64,000 nucleotides of DNA from Lysobacter sp. Root76 (GTDB lineage: Bacteria; Pseudomonadota; Gammaproteobacteria; Xanthomonadales; Xanthomonadaceae): NCBI RefSeq assembly GCF_001428685.1, contig NZ_LMIK01000005.1:852505-916504 (forward strand), given 5' to 3'. Both the position numbers and the translations under genes were made by a program. This document shows, in pieces, positions 8,387-17,657 of the stretch (positions within the stretch are counted from its first letter, which is position 1; each line of letters starts with the position of its first letter). A model generated the notes under the pieces. The model worked only from the letters and a program-made list of their open reading frames with translations. It was not told the origin of the DNA and did no database searches.

Positions 8387-9839
8387 CGGCTACACCCGCA
8401 TCCCCGTCGTGCGCGAGGTCCTGTCCGACCTCGACACGCCGCTGTCGGTCTACCTCAAGCTCGCCGACGGCCCGCACACCTACCTGTTCGAATCGGTCGA
8501 GGGCGGCGAACGCTTCGGCCGCTATTCGATCATCGGCCTGCCGGCCAAGCGCGTGTACGCCTTCGCCGGCCACACCCTGTTCGTGACCGAACTGGGCGAG
8601 CTGATCGAAACCCGCACCGTCGAGGATCCGTTCGCCGAAGTCGAACGCCTGCGCGCCGCGCATTCGGTGCCGCGCATCGAAGGCCTGCCGGGCTACACCG
8701 GCGGCCTGGTCGGCTGGTTCGGTTTCGAATGCATCCAGTACATCGAGCCGCGCCTGGCCGGTCCGCAGGCCGACGGCAGCTCCAAGCCCGACGAACTCGG
8801 CACGCCCGACATCCTGCTGATGCAGAGCGAGGAAGTCGCGGTGTTCGACAACCTCAAGGGCCGGCTGTACCTGATCGTGCACGCCGATCCCAGCGAGCCG
8901 CAGGCCTACGCGCGCGCCAACCGCCGCCTCGATCAGCTCACCCACCGCCTGCGTCACGCCGGCGCCGGCTATCCGGAAACCCTGGACTCGGTCGGGCTGG
9001 AAGAAGATGACTTCGTCTCGGGTTTCACCCGCGAGGGCTTCATCGCCGCGGTCGAGAAATCCAAGGAGCTGATCCGCGCCGGCGACATCTTCCAGGTGGT
9101 GCTGTCGCAGCGCCTGAGCGTGCCGTTCAAGGCGCGCCCGGTCGACGTGTACCGCGCCCTGCGCGCGCTCAATCCGTCGCCGTACATGTACTTCCTCGAC
9201 GTCGGCGAGACCCAGGTCGTGGGTTCGTCGCCGGAAATCCTGGTGCGCCTGCAGGACGGCGAGATCACGGTGCGCCCGATCGCCGGCACCCGCCCGCGCG
9301 GCAAGACCGTCGAAGAGGACAACGCGCTCGAGGCCGAACTGCTGGCCGATCCCAAGGAGCGCGCCGAGCACCTGATGCTGATCGACCTGGGCCGCAACGA
9401 TGTCGGCCGGGTCGCCGAGCCGGGCACGGTGCAGGTCGGCGAGCAGTTCGTGATCGAACGCTATAGCCACGTGATGCACATCGTCAGCGAGGTGACCGGC
9501 CGTCTCAAGCCGGGCTTGAGCTACGCCGAAGTGCTGCGCGCGACCTTCCCGGCCGGCACGGTCAGCGGCGCGCCCAAGATCCGCGCGCTGGAAGTCATCC
9601 GCGAGCTCGAACCGATCAAGCGCAACGTCTACTCCGGCGCGGTCGGCTACATCGGCTGGCACGGCGACGCCGATACCGCCATCGCGATCCGTACCGCGGT
9701 GATCCAGGACGGCCGCCTGACCATCCAGGCCGGTGCCGGCATCGTCTACGACTCCGATCCGCAGAAGGAATGGGAAGAGACGATGAACAAGGGCCGCGCG
9801 TTGTTCCGCGCCGTGGCCCAGGCGGCGCGCGGCTTGTAA
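8349..9839 (+). CDS. trpE: anthranilate synthase component I
   Basis: 496 residues; converts chorismate and ammonia (from TrpG) to anthranilate, the first committed Trp step. Landmarks: '[19 protein letters not shown]' in the N-terminal regulatory half (position of the LLES-type Trp feedback site), and chorismate-binding motifs '[10 protein letters not shown]', 'PSPYMYFLD', '[10 protein letters not shown]', '[12 protein letters not shown]', '[15 protein letters not shown]' and '[11 protein letters not shown]'. GTG start at 8349 behind 'aagga'. It stands alone, 4.2 kb before trpG, with its own leader ORF. Confidence 0.97.
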   Translation: MISPELFQQQAANGYTRIPVVREVLSDLDTPLSVYLKLADGPHTYLFESVEGGERFGRYSIIGLPAKRVYAFAGHTLFVTELGELIETRTVEDPFAEVERLRAAHSVPRIEGLPGYTGGLVGWFGFECIQYIEPRLAGPQADGSSKPDELGTPDILLMQSEEVAVFDNLKGRLYLIVHADPSEPQAYARANRRLDQLTHRLRHAGAGYPETLDSVGLEEDDFVSGFTREGFIAAVEKSKELIRAGDIFQVVLSQRLSVPFKARPVDVYRALRALNPSPYMYFLDVGETQVVGSSPEILVRLQDGEITVRPIAGTRPRGKTVEEDNALEAELLADPKERAEHLMLIDLGRNDVGRVAEPGTVQVGEQFVIERYSHVMHIVSEVTGRLKPGLSYAEVLRATFPAGTVSGAPKIRALEVIRELEPIKRNVYSGAVGYIGWHGDADTAIAIRTAVIQDGRLTIQAGAGIVYDSDPQKEWEETMNKGRALFRAVAQAARGL

Positions 9840-9885
9840 TCGCGTCGCTCCGGCGCCGCCGTGCCGCGGCGCCGGCTGTTCGCCG

Positions 9886-10125
9886 TGGGGTAGGAGCGGC
9901 GTAAGCCGCGACCCCGCAGCATGTGTTCGCGATGCGATTCCGGGCCGGCGCGGTACGCCGATTGCCGTGGTCGCGACTTACGTCGCTCCTACACATGCCG
10001 CGGCGCCGGCGGTTCGCCGTGGGGTAGGAGCGGCGTGAGCCGCGACCGCAGCATGCGTTTGCGATGCGATTCCGGGCTGGCGCGGTACGTCGACTGTCGT
10101 GGTCGCGACTCACGTCGCTCCTACC
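9886..10125. repeat. two tandem REP/BIME-like palindromic pairs
   Basis: The 422-bp gap between trpE and the SIMPL gene holds two ~130-bp units. Each starts 'taggagcggcgtaagccgcg' (or gtgagccgcg) and ends with the inverted form 'cgcgacttacgtcgctccta' (or cgcgactcacg); the spacers share 'gcgatgcgattccgggc' and 'ggcgcggtac'. The same palindrome recurs near 24700-24860 and 27190-27268. They are noncoding repeats that could form large stems and act as transcript ends or mRNA stabilisers. Confidence 0.85.
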
Positions 10126-10261
10126 CCAAAGCGGCTTGCGCCTGCCTCGGGCGATGTTCGATAACCCCATGCCGCCGCCACGCCCGTTGCGATGAGTAGG
10201 CGCGGCCCGCGACGGGCCCGCGAACTCGCATCGACACGACGATCGTCATCAAGGAGGCGAC

Positions 10262-11044
10262 ATGCTGTTCCGTACCCTCGGCCTGCTCGGGCTGGCTTTG
10301 CTATCCAACGTCGCGCAGGCGCAGGTCAACGCCCTGCCGCCGACACGGCACATCCTGGTCTACGGCGACGCGCAGGCGCGGGCGGTGCCGGACCGGTACA
10401 AGATCGCGATGCAGTTCGACGCGGTCGATGCCGATCCGGCGGCGGCGCGCGAACGTGTCGAAACCCAGGTGCAGGACGTCATCGGCAAGCTCAAGGCCGT
10501 CGGCGTGGCCGAGCATGAGATCGTCGCCACTTCGCTGCAGATCGATGCCCGCCAGCGTTACGACAGCGAATCGCGCGAACAGGTGTTTCTCGGCACCGGC
10601 GTGCGCCGCACGCTCACCGCGCGCTTCGGTCAGAAGCAAGCGCTGGAGCGGTTCCTGGCGACGGTACGGACGTCCAAGGAGTTGTCGATCTCCGGCGTCA
10701 CCGCCGAACTGGCCAGCGAAGCCGAACTGCGCCGTCAGCTGCGTCAGAAGAGTATCGAGTCCTCGCGCGAAAAAGCCGAGGTCATCGCCCGCGCGTACGG
10801 CGCGAAGCTCGGCGGCGTCTACAGCGTGTCCGATGTTGCGCCGCAGTTTCAGTACGGCGTGCAGGAAGGCTCGTGGCCGACGGCTTACGACTGGAACACC
10901 TACGGCTATGCCGCCGGCAGCGGCAACCTGGAGCGCGTCGTGGTCAGCGGCAGCCGTCTGCGCGCCGGCGCGGCCCCGTCCTTCCAGGCCGGCTACATCG
11001 ACTTCCAGGACAAGATCTACACCGTCTTCCTGCTCGCCGACTGA
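10262..11044 (+). CDS. SIMPL domain (DUF541) exported protein
   Basis: 260 residues with a Sec signal peptide (cleavage near 'NVAQAQ', residue 20-22). The mature region matches the SIMPL/DUF541 pattern: 'RHILVYGDAQARAVPDRYKI' at the start, repeated strands, 'LTARFGQKQALERFL', and 'KSIESSREKAEVIARAYGAKLGGVYSVSD' towards the C-terminus, where the family has 'A..A..KA..lA...G..lG'. SIMPL proteins (e.g. YggE, BP26) form periplasmic ring or channel-like assemblies; their biochemical role is unresolved. A ribosome-binding 'aaggagg' stands 6 bases before the ATG. Confidence 0.88.
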   Translation: MLFRTLGLLGLALLSNVAQAQVNALPPTRHILVYGDAQARAVPDRYKIAMQFDAVDADPAAARERVETQVQDVIGKLKAVGVAEHEIVATSLQIDARQRYDSESREQVFLGTGVRRTLTARFGQKQALERFLATVRTSKELSISGVTAELASEAELRRQLRQKSIESSREKAEVIARAYGAKLGGVYSVSDVAPQFQYGVQEGSWPTAYDWNTYGYAAGSGNLERVVVSGSRLRAGAAPSFQAGYIDFQDKIYTVFLLAD

Positions 11045-11219
11045 CGCCGGCGCGGCTCCGAACCCTGCATGCGCGGGCCGCGACGGCCCGCGCCGAACAT
11101 TACGGATAGTTCATGTGCCGGAAAGCTCGCCGCCAGCCCGCGGCGCGCAATCTGTACCTGCGATGGGGCCCGACCCCACCGGCAATGAACCCATCCATAC
11201 AGTGTCCAGGAGCCCCATC

Positions 11220-11402
11220 ATGAACGTCCGCAATGCCCTGTTCGCGCTCGCCCTGACCGCCGTCGCCGGTTCGGCTTTCGCCGCCGCCCCGGCCCCCGCC
11301 CCGGGCGCCGCCGCCCCGGCCAAGACCGCCACGGTCAAGCACAAGGTCCACAAGGCCAAGGCCGACACCAAGGCCGGCGCGCCGGAAGCCAAGAAGAGCT
11401 GA
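11220..11402 (+). CDS. small exported Ala/Pro/Lys-rich protein
   Basis: 60 residues: a signal peptide 'MNVRNALFALALTAVAGSAF' cleaved near AAA, then a short Ala-Pro segment and a Lys-rich tail ('KHKVHKAKADTKAGAPEAKK') with no Trp or Cys. Composition resembles small periplasmic acid-shock-type proteins, but I do not assign function. A ribosome-binding 'aggagcc' precedes the ATG, and a strong terminator follows at 11493-11527, both supporting a real gene. It is immediately upstream of a two-component system. Confidence 0.65.
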   Translation: MNVRNALFALALTAVAGSAFAAAPAPAPGAAAPAKTATVKHKVHKAKADTKAGAPEAKKS

Positions 11403-11492
11403 TCCACCGCGTAAGCCTGCGTCTGCGGTTCCCTCCTACGTTCCACCGTTCTCCATTACGTCCCCGAAGCCCACCTCGACCCCAGGTGGCTG

Positions 11493-11527
11493 CCCCGCCG
11501 GCTTCCTCCCGGCGGGGTATTCTTTTT
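11493..11527 (+). terminator. intrinsic terminator after the small exported protein
   Basis: Perfect 9-bp stem 'ccccgccgg'/'ccggcgggg' with a 7-nt loop, followed by 'tattcttttt'. It separates the 60-residue gene from the response regulator. Confidence 0.85.
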
Positions 11528-11545
11528 GCGAGACCGGGAGTCGGC

Positions 11546-12220
11546 ATGCGCGTCCTGTTGATCGAAGACGATCCCCACACAGCGGGTTTCATCGCCAAGG
11601 GCCTGCGCGAGGACGGGCACGCCGTCGATCATGCCGACAACGGCAAGGACGGCCTGTTCCTGGCCACCACCGAGAGCTACGACGCGATCGTGCTCGACCG
11701 CATGCTGCCCGCACTGGACGGCCTGATCCTGCTGCAGACCCTGCGCGGCGCCGGCAATCGCACGCCGGTGCTGCTGCTGACCGCGCTGGGCGAGGTCGAT
11801 CACCGGGTCGAAGGCCTGCGTGCCGGCGCCGACGATTATCTGGTCAAGCCCTTCGCCTACGCCGAACTCAGCGCGCGCCTGGACAGCATCCTGCGCCGCG
11901 GCAGCGCCGGCGGCAGCGAGCCGACCCGGCTGCGCGTGGCCGATCTCGAACTCGACCTGCTCAGCCGCGAGGCGCACCGCGGCGGCAAGCGCATCGAACT
12001 GCAGCCGCGCGAGTTCCGCCTGCTCGAATACCTGATGCGCCAGGCCGAACGCGTGGTCACCCGGACCATGCTGCTGGAGGCGGTCTGGGACTATCACTTC
12101 GATCCGCAGACCAACGTCATCGACGTCCACATCAGCCGCCTGCGGCAGAAGATCGACCTGGGCCATCCGAAGCCGCTGTTGCACACGGTGCGCGGCGCGG
12201 GCTACCGGTTAGGCGGATGA
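11546..12220 (+). CDS. OmpR/PhoB-family response regulator
   Basis: 224 residues. Receiver domain (1-115) with acidic pocket 'LIEDD', phospho-acceptor Asp51 in 'DAIVLDRMLP', conserved Thr in 'LLLTALGE' and Lys in 'LVKPFAYAEL'. Winged-helix DNA-binding domain (about 130-224) ending 'VIDVHISRLRQKID' and 'HTVRGAGYRL', as in QseB/CopR-type regulators. Stop and histidine-kinase start overlap (ATGA), so it pairs with the downstream kinase. Signal and targets unknown. Confidence 0.93.
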   Translation: MRVLLIEDDPHTAGFIAKGLREDGHAVDHADNGKDGLFLATTESYDAIVLDRMLPALDGLILLQTLRGAGNRTPVLLLTALGEVDHRVEGLRAGADDYLVKPFAYAELSARLDSILRRGSAGGSEPTRLRVADLELDLLSREAHRGGKRIELQPREFRLLEYLMRQAERVVTRTMLLEAVWDYHFDPQTNVIDVHISRLRQKIDLGHPKPLLHTVRGAGYRLGG

Positions 12221-13596
12221 GCCCGACCCTGCGCTCGACCAGCGCGCGCCTGGCGCTGGCCGTCACGGCCTCGTTCCTGCTCGCGTTCGTGCTGCTCGGC
12301 GCGGGCGTGCATTACGCGGTATCGGCGCTGCTGGTCGAGGACGCGCGCGAGGTCGTGCGCGCCGACGCCGCCGGCCTGGTCGAGCTGTACCGCGAAGGCG
12401 GCCGCGACGCGCTGCAGTCCGAACTGCGCGAGCGCATCGCCGCGCAGGACGACGCCGACGCGGTCTATGCCCTGATGACGGCCGATGGGCGCGTACTTGC
12501 CGGCCGCTACGGCGGGCGTCCGCTCGCGCACGCGAGCAAGCTGCGCTGGACCGAATTCGTCGAGCGCGACGGCGACGAACGCCTGCGCGTGGTCGCGCAG
12601 TTGCAGCGCCTGTCCGGCGGCGACACTTTGCTGACCGGCGTGCGCCTGCGCTCGCAGGGTCGCTTTCTGGCACTGATGCTGCGCACCGCCCTGGCGGCGC
12701 TGCTGGTCGCGACGACCCTGGGCGCGCTGGTCGGCTGGTTGACCTCGCGCTGGGTGTCGCGGCGCCTGCGCAACCTGGACGACACCGCCGAACGGGTCGG
12801 CGCCGGCGAGCTGGCCTTGCGCGTGGCCCTGGACGGCAGCGACGACGCCTTCGACCGGCTCGCGCGGCGCTTCAACGGCATGCTCGACCGCATCGGCGAA
12901 CTGCTGGGCGGCGTGCGCCACGCCACCGATCACATCGCCCACGACCTGCGTACGCCGTTGACCCGCCTGCGCAACCGTCTCGAAGAACTGCGCGATCGCC
13001 CGGACGATGCCGGTCGCGACGCCGAACTGGACGCGGCGATCGCCGAAACCGACCAGCTGCTGCATTCCTTCGGCGCCTTGCTGCGGCTGGCGCGGATCGA
13101 GGCGCAGCCGCCGGTGCACGACGAGCCGGTGCTGGACCTGGCCGAACTCGCGCGCGACGCGGTCGAGCTGTACACGCCGAGCGCGGCCGAGCGCGGCATC
13201 GTCCTGCGCACCGAACTGCCGCGCGCCGACGAAGCGCCGGCGACGGTGCGCGGCGACGCCGACCAGTTGTTCCAGATGCTGGTCAACCTGCTCGACAACG
13301 CGGTCAAGTACGCGCCGGCCGGCACCGAGGTCGGCGTGGGCCTGCGCCGCGAGCGCGGCGCGGTGGTGCTGCGCATCGGCGATCGCGGCCCGGGCATCCC
13401 GGTCGCCGACCGCGAGCGGGTGTTCGACCGTTTCCAGCGCCTGGAGGCGCACCGCGGCTCGCCCGGCACCGGTTTGGGCATGAGCCTGGTGCGCGCGATC
13501 GCGCACCGCCACGGCGGCCACGTCAGCCTGGGCGACAACGCGCCCGGGCTGGAGGTGCGGATCGCACTGACGCCGGCCGAACCCGGCCCGGCCTGA
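12217..13596 (+). CDS. sensor histidine kinase
   Basis: 459 residues: transmembrane helix near residues 13-35, periplasmic sensor about 36-150, second helix about 150-178, HAMP linker, phospho-acceptor His242 in 'DHIAHDLRTPLTRLRN', then a HATPase domain with N box 'NLLDNAVKYAP', G1 'GDRGPGIP' and G2 'GTGLGMSLVRAI'. It should phosphorylate the response regulator whose stop it overlaps. The sensor domain shows no motif naming a ligand. Confidence 0.93.
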   Translation: MSPTLRSTSARLALAVTASFLLAFVLLGAGVHYAVSALLVEDAREVVRADAAGLVELYREGGRDALQSELRERIAAQDDADAVYALMTADGRVLAGRYGGRPLAHASKLRWTEFVERDGDERLRVVAQLQRLSGGDTLLTGVRLRSQGRFLALMLRTALAALLVATTLGALVGWLTSRWVSRRLRNLDDTAERVGAGELALRVALDGSDDAFDRLARRFNGMLDRIGELLGGVRHATDHIAHDLRTPLTRLRNRLEELRDRPDDAGRDAELDAAIAETDQLLHSFGALLRLARIEAQPPVHDEPVLDLAELARDAVELYTPSAAERGIVLRTELPRADEAPATVRGDADQLFQMLVNLLDNAVKYAPAGTEVGVGLRRERGAVVLRIGDRGPGIPVADRERVFDRFQRLEAHRGSPGTGLGMSLVRAIAHRHGGHVSLGDNAPGLEVRIALTPAEPGPA

Positions 13597-14074
13597 TCTT
13601 GCCCGGCCTGATCCGCCCTGCCTGATCCGCCCGGCCGCGCTTCGGCCTCGACGCGGCCGGCCGCGAGGGCAGGGCGCCGTCGCGTCGCGGCGGCGGAGCG
13701 GCTACAGTAGGGCCATGACCGTTCGCGCGAACCCGCAATTCCCGTCCAAGGCCGCTCCGGGCTGGCGATGGTGGCGTGCTGCCTCCGTCTGCGTTCCGCC
13801 GTCCTTCCGGGAAACCCTGCGTGATCTATCCGCCTTCGATCCAGCACCACGCCGTCCGCTGCGCAGCGACCGCTGAACGCCGCGCGCGCGTCCCCGCGCC
13901 GACCGCCGCCCCACCTCTCCGATCGTTATTTCCCGCGGACCGTCCGCGGCCGGATAATCGCGGGCCGGCGACCCCGGCCCCATGGCCGCAGGGCGCGTGC
14001 GCGCGCGACGGGTCGTGGTCCGGCACCCGCATCCGCCGTTGCCCACCCGGCCTCCCCCGAATCCGAGACGCGTC
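13597..14074 (+). promoter_or_regulatory. trpG upstream region with leader ORF and GC hairpins
   Basis: This 478-bp gap contains a -10-like 'tacagt' 6 nt before the leader ATG at 13715 (so a near-leaderless transcript is plausible), the leader ORF, and then perfect stems near 13934 ('ccgcgga'/'tccgcgg') and 13964 ('gggccgg'/'ccggccc'). A 'gataat' element between the stems could be a second -10. No U-tract terminator is visible, so any Trp response would need a mechanism other than simple intrinsic attenuation, or antitermination by Rho. Confidence 0.45.
13715..13876 (+). CDS. Trp-rich leader peptide upstream of trpG (trpL-like)
   Basis: 53 residues beginning 'MTVRANPQFPSKAAPGWRWW'; three Trp at residues 17, 19 and 20. 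The ANPxF and GWRWW blocks match the trpE leader frame at 8243, and the DNA around the ATG ('ggccatga', 'gcgcgaacccgca', 'tggcgatggtggc') is conserved, while the remainder diverges. It ends about 200 bp before trpG, unlike the trpE leader, which overlaps its gene. Translation is inferred. Confidence 0.6.
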   Translation: MTVRANPQFPSKAAPGWRWWRAASVCVPPSFRETLRDLSAFDPAPRRPLRSDR

Positions 14075-14656
14075 ATGTCCGTTCTGATGATCGACAACTA
14101 CGACAGCTTCACCTACAACCTCGTGCAGTACCTGCAGGCGTTGGGGGCGGAGGTGAAGGTGATCCGCAACGACGACCTGTCGGTGGCGCAGATCGAGGCG
14201 CTGCAGCCGGAGCGGATCGTGATCTCGCCCGGTCCGTGCACGCCCAACGAGGCAGGCGTGTCGCTGGAACTGATCCGCGAGCTCGGCGCGCGCGTGCCGA
14301 TCCTGGGCGTCTGCCTCGGCCACCAGAGCCTGGGCCAGGCCTACGGCGGCGACGTGGTGCGGGCCAAGACCATCATGCACGGCAAGACCTCGCGCATCCG
14401 CCACGAAGGGCAGGGCGTGTTCGCCGGATTGCCCGATCGCTACGAGGCCACGCGCTACCACTCGCTGGTGGTGTCGCGCGAGACGCTGCCCGAGTGCCTG
14501 GAGATCACCGCCTGGACCGAGAACGAGGACGGCAGCTTCGAGGAGATCATGGGCCTGCGCCACCGCGAGCATCCGGTCGAAGGCGTGCAGTTCCACCCCG
14601 AGTCGATCCTGACCGAGCACGGCCACGCCCTGCTCAAGAACTTCCTGGAGCGTTGA
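14075..14656 (+). CDS. trpG: anthranilate synthase component II (glutamine amidotransferase)
   Basis: 193 residues. Class I amidotransferase supplying ammonia to TrpE; such subunits in bacteria can also serve aminodeoxychorismate synthase. Motifs: '[16 protein letters not shown]', oxyanion '[12 protein letters not shown]', catalytic Cys80 in '[15 protein letters not shown]', and the His-Glu pair in '[10 protein letters not shown]'. ATG at 14075; the upstream open frame is GC-rich leader DNA. It starts the trpG-trpD-trpC run. Confidence 0.96.
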   Translation: MSVLMIDNYDSFTYNLVQYLQALGAEVKVIRNDDLSVAQIEALQPERIVISPGPCTPNEAGVSLELIRELGARVPILGVCLGHQSLGQAYGGDVVRAKTIMHGKTSRIRHEGQGVFAGLPDRYEATRYHSLVVSRETLPECLEITAWTENEDGSFEEIMGLRHREHPVEGVQFHPESILTEHGHALLKNFLER

Positions 14657-15007
14657 ATGACCCGTACCCACCGAGCCCTCGCCGCCGCCGTCCTGCTGGC
14701 CGGACTGGCTGGCCACGCGTCCGCGGCCACCAAGCCGTCCAGCCATGCCTGCGCCGCCGACGCCCTGATCCAGGCCCAGAAGCTGCTGGCCTTCCACACC
14801 GACGACGACGAGCGCGCCCGGGTGTCCGGGCCGGCCAAGCCGTTGCCGTCCATCGTCAATCCGGCCAACGCCAAGCAGCGCTTCGACGTGCTCGAAGTCT
14901 GGGGCTACGTCTACAAGGGCCAGTACCGGATGCGCCTGGAGTACTACCGCCTCGGCAACGACTGCGTCCTGATGGGCCAGGAAATCCTCGAGCACGCCTC
15001 GCTCTGA
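14657..15007 (+). CDS. small exported protein of unknown function in the trp operon
   Basis: 116 residues with a signal peptide ('[18 protein letters not shown]') and a mature part holding two Cys ('SHACAADAL', 'GNDCVLMG') that could form a disulfide. The sequence '[19 protein letters not shown]' suggests a small beta structure. The start codon directly follows the trpG stop and trpD begins 13 bp after it, so it is co-transcribed. No family is recognised and nothing in it points to Trp metabolism. Confidence 0.75.
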   Translation: MTRTHRALAAAVLLAGLAGHASAATKPSSHACAADALIQAQKLLAFHTDDDERARVSGPAKPLPSIVNPANAKQRFDVLEVWGYVYKGQYRMRLEYYRLGNDCVLMGQEILEHASL

Positions 15008-15020
15008 CCCGGACCGCATC

Positions 15021-16052
15021 ATGCCCCTGACTCCGCAAGAAGCCCTGCAGCGCACGATCGAGCACCGCGAGATCTTCCACGACGAGATGGTCGATCTGAT
15101 GCGCATGATCATGCGCGGGGAAGTCTCGCCGACCATGACCGCGGCCATTCTTACCGGCCTGCGGGTGAAGAAGGAAACCATCGGCGAGATCGCCGGCGCG
15201 GCCACGGTGCTGCGCGAATTCGCGCGCCCGGTCGAGGTCGCCAACCGCAGCGGCCTGGTCGACATCGTCGGTACCGGCGGCGACGGCGCCCATACGTTCA
15301 ACATTTCCACCGCCAGCATGTTCGTGGTGGCCGCGGCGGGTGCCAAGGTCGCCAAGCACGGCAACCGCAGCGTGTCCTCGAAGTCGGGCAGCGCCGACGT
15401 GCTGGAAGCGCTGGGCGCGGCGATCGAGCTGCAGCCCGAGCAGGTCGCGCAATGCATCGACGACACCGGCATCGGCTTCATGTTCGCGCCGGTGCACCAC
15501 CCGGCGATGAAGGTGGTCGCGCCGGTGCGCCGCGAGATGGGCGTGCGCACCTTGTTCAACATCCTCGGGCCGCTGACCAATCCGGCCGGCGCGCCCAGCA
15601 TCCTGATGGGCGTGTTCCACCCCGACCTGGTCGGCATCCAGGTGCGCGTGCTGCAGGAACTCGGCGCGCAGCGCGCGCTGGTGGTCTGGGGCCGCGACGG
15701 CATGGACGAGTTGTCGCTGGGCGCCGGTTCGCTGGTCGGCGAGCTGCGCGACGGCGTGGTGCGCGAGTACGAAGTGCACCCGGAGGATTTCGGCATCGCC
15801 ATGGCCGCCAGCCGCAATCTGCGCGTGGCCGATGCGGGCGAGTCCAAGGCGATGGTGCTGCAGGCGCTGGAGAACCGCGACGGCCTGCCGCGCGAGATCG
15901 TCGCGCTCAACGCCGGCGCCGCGCTGTACGTGGCCAACGCCGCCGAGAGCATCGCCGACGGCATCGTCCGCGCCCGCGCCGCGCTCGCTTCGGGCGCCGC
16001 GCGGGCCAAGCTGGACGAGTTCGTCGCCGCGACCCGTCGGCTCGCGTCCTGA
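15021..16052 (+). CDS. trpD: anthranilate phosphoribosyltransferase
   Basis: 343 residues. Transfers phosphoribosyl from PRPP to anthranilate. Motifs: '[18 protein letters not shown]' (PRPP loop GTGGDG), '[21 protein letters not shown]', '[30 protein letters not shown]' in pieces, and 'GRDGMDELS'. Full length. Followed after 34 bp by the monooxygenase-like gene rather than trpC, the usual neighbour. Confidence 0.97.
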   Translation: MPLTPQEALQRTIEHREIFHDEMVDLMRMIMRGEVSPTMTAAILTGLRVKKETIGEIAGAATVLREFARPVEVANRSGLVDIVGTGGDGAHTFNISTASMFVVAAAGAKVAKHGNRSVSSKSGSADVLEALGAAIELQPEQVAQCIDDTGIGFMFAPVHHPAMKVVAPVRREMGVRTLFNILGPLTNPAGAPSILMGVFHPDLVGIQVRVLQELGAQRALVVWGRDGMDELSLGAGSLVGELRDGVVREYEVHPEDFGIAMAASRNLRVADAGESKAMVLQALENRDGLPREIVALNAGAALYVANAAESIADGIVRARAALASGAARAKLDEFVAATRRLAS

Positions 16053-16086
16053 TTCCTTTCGCCAGCCTTAGCCAGCGAGTCCGTCC

Positions 16087-16437
16087 ATGAGCGATCCTTT
16101 CGCCAAATTGCCCGCGCCGCCGTACTACGCGGTGATCTTCAGCTCGCAACGCAGCGACCAGGACGATGCCGGCTACGGCGAGGCCGCCGACCGCATGGTC
16201 GAACTGGCCGCGCAGCAGCCCGGCTACCTCGGGGTCGAGTCCACGCGCGGCGCCGACGGCTTCGGCATCACCGTCAGTTACTGGACGGACGAGGCCTCGA
16301 TCGTGGCCTGGAAACGCAATCTCGAACACGCCGCGACCCGCGAGCGCGGCCGCAAACACTGGTATGGTCGCTACGAATTGCGCGTGGCCAAGGTCGAGCG
16401 CGCTTACGGCTGGACCAAGGGGCCACAGGATGAATGA
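16087..16437 (+). CDS. antibiotic biosynthesis monooxygenase (ABM)-domain protein
   Basis: 116 residues, one ABM-like ferredoxin fold: 'YYAVIFSSQRSDQDDAGYGEAADRMVELAAQQPGYLGVES' (in parts) and 'ISYWTDEASIVAWKRNLEH' fit the dimeric alpha-beta barrel pattern 'GYLG.....W.s.e....W'. Such proteins include heme-degrading enzymes, quinol monooxygenases and proteins of unknown role, so substrate is open. Its 3' end overlaps the isoaspartyl dipeptidase start by 8 bp. Confidence 0.8.
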   Translation: MSDPFAKLPAPPYYAVIFSSQRSDQDDAGYGEAADRMVELAAQQPGYLGVESTRGADGFGITVSYWTDEASIVAWKRNLEHAATRERGRKHWYGRYELRVAKVERAYGWTKGPQDE

Positions 16438-17635
16438 CGCCGCGCCGCAGGCCGGATTGCGCTTGCTGCGCAACGCCGAAGTCTATGCGCCGCAACCGCT
16501 GGGCCGGCAGCATCTGCTGCTGGGCGGCGGCAAGATCCTGTGGATGGGCGCCGATGCGCCGTCCCTGCCGGCCGAACTGTCGGTCGAGAGCATCGACCTG
16601 GAAGGCCGGCGCCTGATCCCGGGCCTGATCGACGGCCACGTCCACGTCACCGGCGGCGGCGGCGAAGCCGGCTTCCGCACCCGCGTGCCGGCGCCGATGC
16701 TGTCGCGCTACACCCGCGCCGGCGTGACCAGCGTGGTCGGGCTGCTCGGCACCGACGACCTCGCGCGCAGCACGCGCGAGCTGGTCGCGGCGATTTACGC
16801 CTTGCGCGAAGAAGGCCTGAACGCCTGGGGCTATTGCGGCGGCTACCACCTGCCGCCGACCACGCTGACCGGCAGCGTGCGCGGCGACGTGGTTTTCGTC
16901 GAACCGCTGATCGGCGTGGGCGAGGTCGCGATCAGCGACCACCGTTCCAGCCAGCCGACCCTGGACGAATTGCTGCGGTTGGCCTCGGATGCGCACGTCG
17001 CCGGGCTGATGACCGGCAAGGCCGGCATCGTCCATCTGCATCTGGGCGACGGTCCGCGCGGGCTGGAGTTCGTGCGTCAGGCGCTGGAGCGCAGCGAACT
17101 GCCGGCGCGCGTGTTCAACCCGACCCACGTCAATCGGCGCAAGGCCTTGTTCGAGGAAGCGCTGGAGCTGGCGCGGCGCGGTTGCTGGATCGACCTGACC
17201 GCGTTTCCGGTCGAGGACGGCGAGGACGCCTGGAGCGCCGACGAGGCCCTGATCCGCTATCTCGACAGCGGCGCGCCGCCGGAGCGGGTGACGGTCAGTT
17301 CCGACGCGGGCGGCTGTCTGCCCTGTTTCGACGCCCATGGCCGCGTCTGCGGCATGGACGTGGGCGAGTCGGGCGCGCTGCTGCAGTGCCTGAACGCGGT
17401 ACTGGCGCGCGGCGTCGCCCTGGAGCGCGCGCTGCCGGCCTTCACCCGCAACCCCGCGCAGTTGCTGCGCCTGGACGGCAAGGGCCGGATCGAGGTCGGC
17501 TGCGATGCCGATCTGGTGTCCCTGGACGGCCGCGGCGCGGCGCATGATGTCTTCATCGGCGGACGGCCGCACCTGCGCGATGGCGCGGTGCTGCGCCATG
17601 GTCAGTTCGAAACCCCGTCGCAGCATTCCGAATAG
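16430..17635 (+). CDS. iadA: isoaspartyl dipeptidase (beta-aspartyl dipeptidase)
   Basis: 401 residues, amidohydrolase family. Cleaves beta-Asp-Xaa dipeptides, including beta-Asp-Arg released from cyanophycin. Metal ligands: His70-Val-His72 in 'DGHVHVTGGGGE', histidines in 'KAGIVHLHLGDG' and 'FNPTHVNR', and Asp292 in 'VSSDAGGCLP'; the family-typical 'GVGEVAISDHRSSQPT' is present. ATG at 16430 overlaps the preceding gene. Directly before cyanophycinase (22 bp), it completes depolymerisation to Asp and Arg. All key residues appear intact. Confidence 0.93.
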   Translation: MNDAAPQAGLRLLRNAEVYAPQPLGRQHLLLGGGKILWMGADAPSLPAELSVESIDLEGRRLIPGLIDGHVHVTGGGGEAGFRTRVPAPMLSRYTRAGVTSVVGLLGTDDLARSTRELVAAIYALREEGLNAWGYCGGYHLPPTTLTGSVRGDVVFVEPLIGVGEVAISDHRSSQPTLDELLRLASDAHVAGLMTGKAGIVHLHLGDGPRGLEFVRQALERSELPARVFNPTHVNRRKALFEEALELARRGCWIDLTAFPVEDGEDAWSADEALIRYLDSGAPPERVTVSSDAGGCLPCFDAHGRVCGMDVGESGALLQCLNAVLARGVALERALPAFTRNPAQLLRLDGKGRIEVGCDADLVSLDGRGAAHDVFIGGRPHLRDGAVLRHGQFETPSQHSE

Positions 17636-17657
17636 TTAGTAGAAGCGAGTACGTAGG

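Noticed and set aside
9886-10125. CRISPR-like array
   Set aside because: Repeats alternate in orientation, spacers are similar to one another and no cas genes are near.
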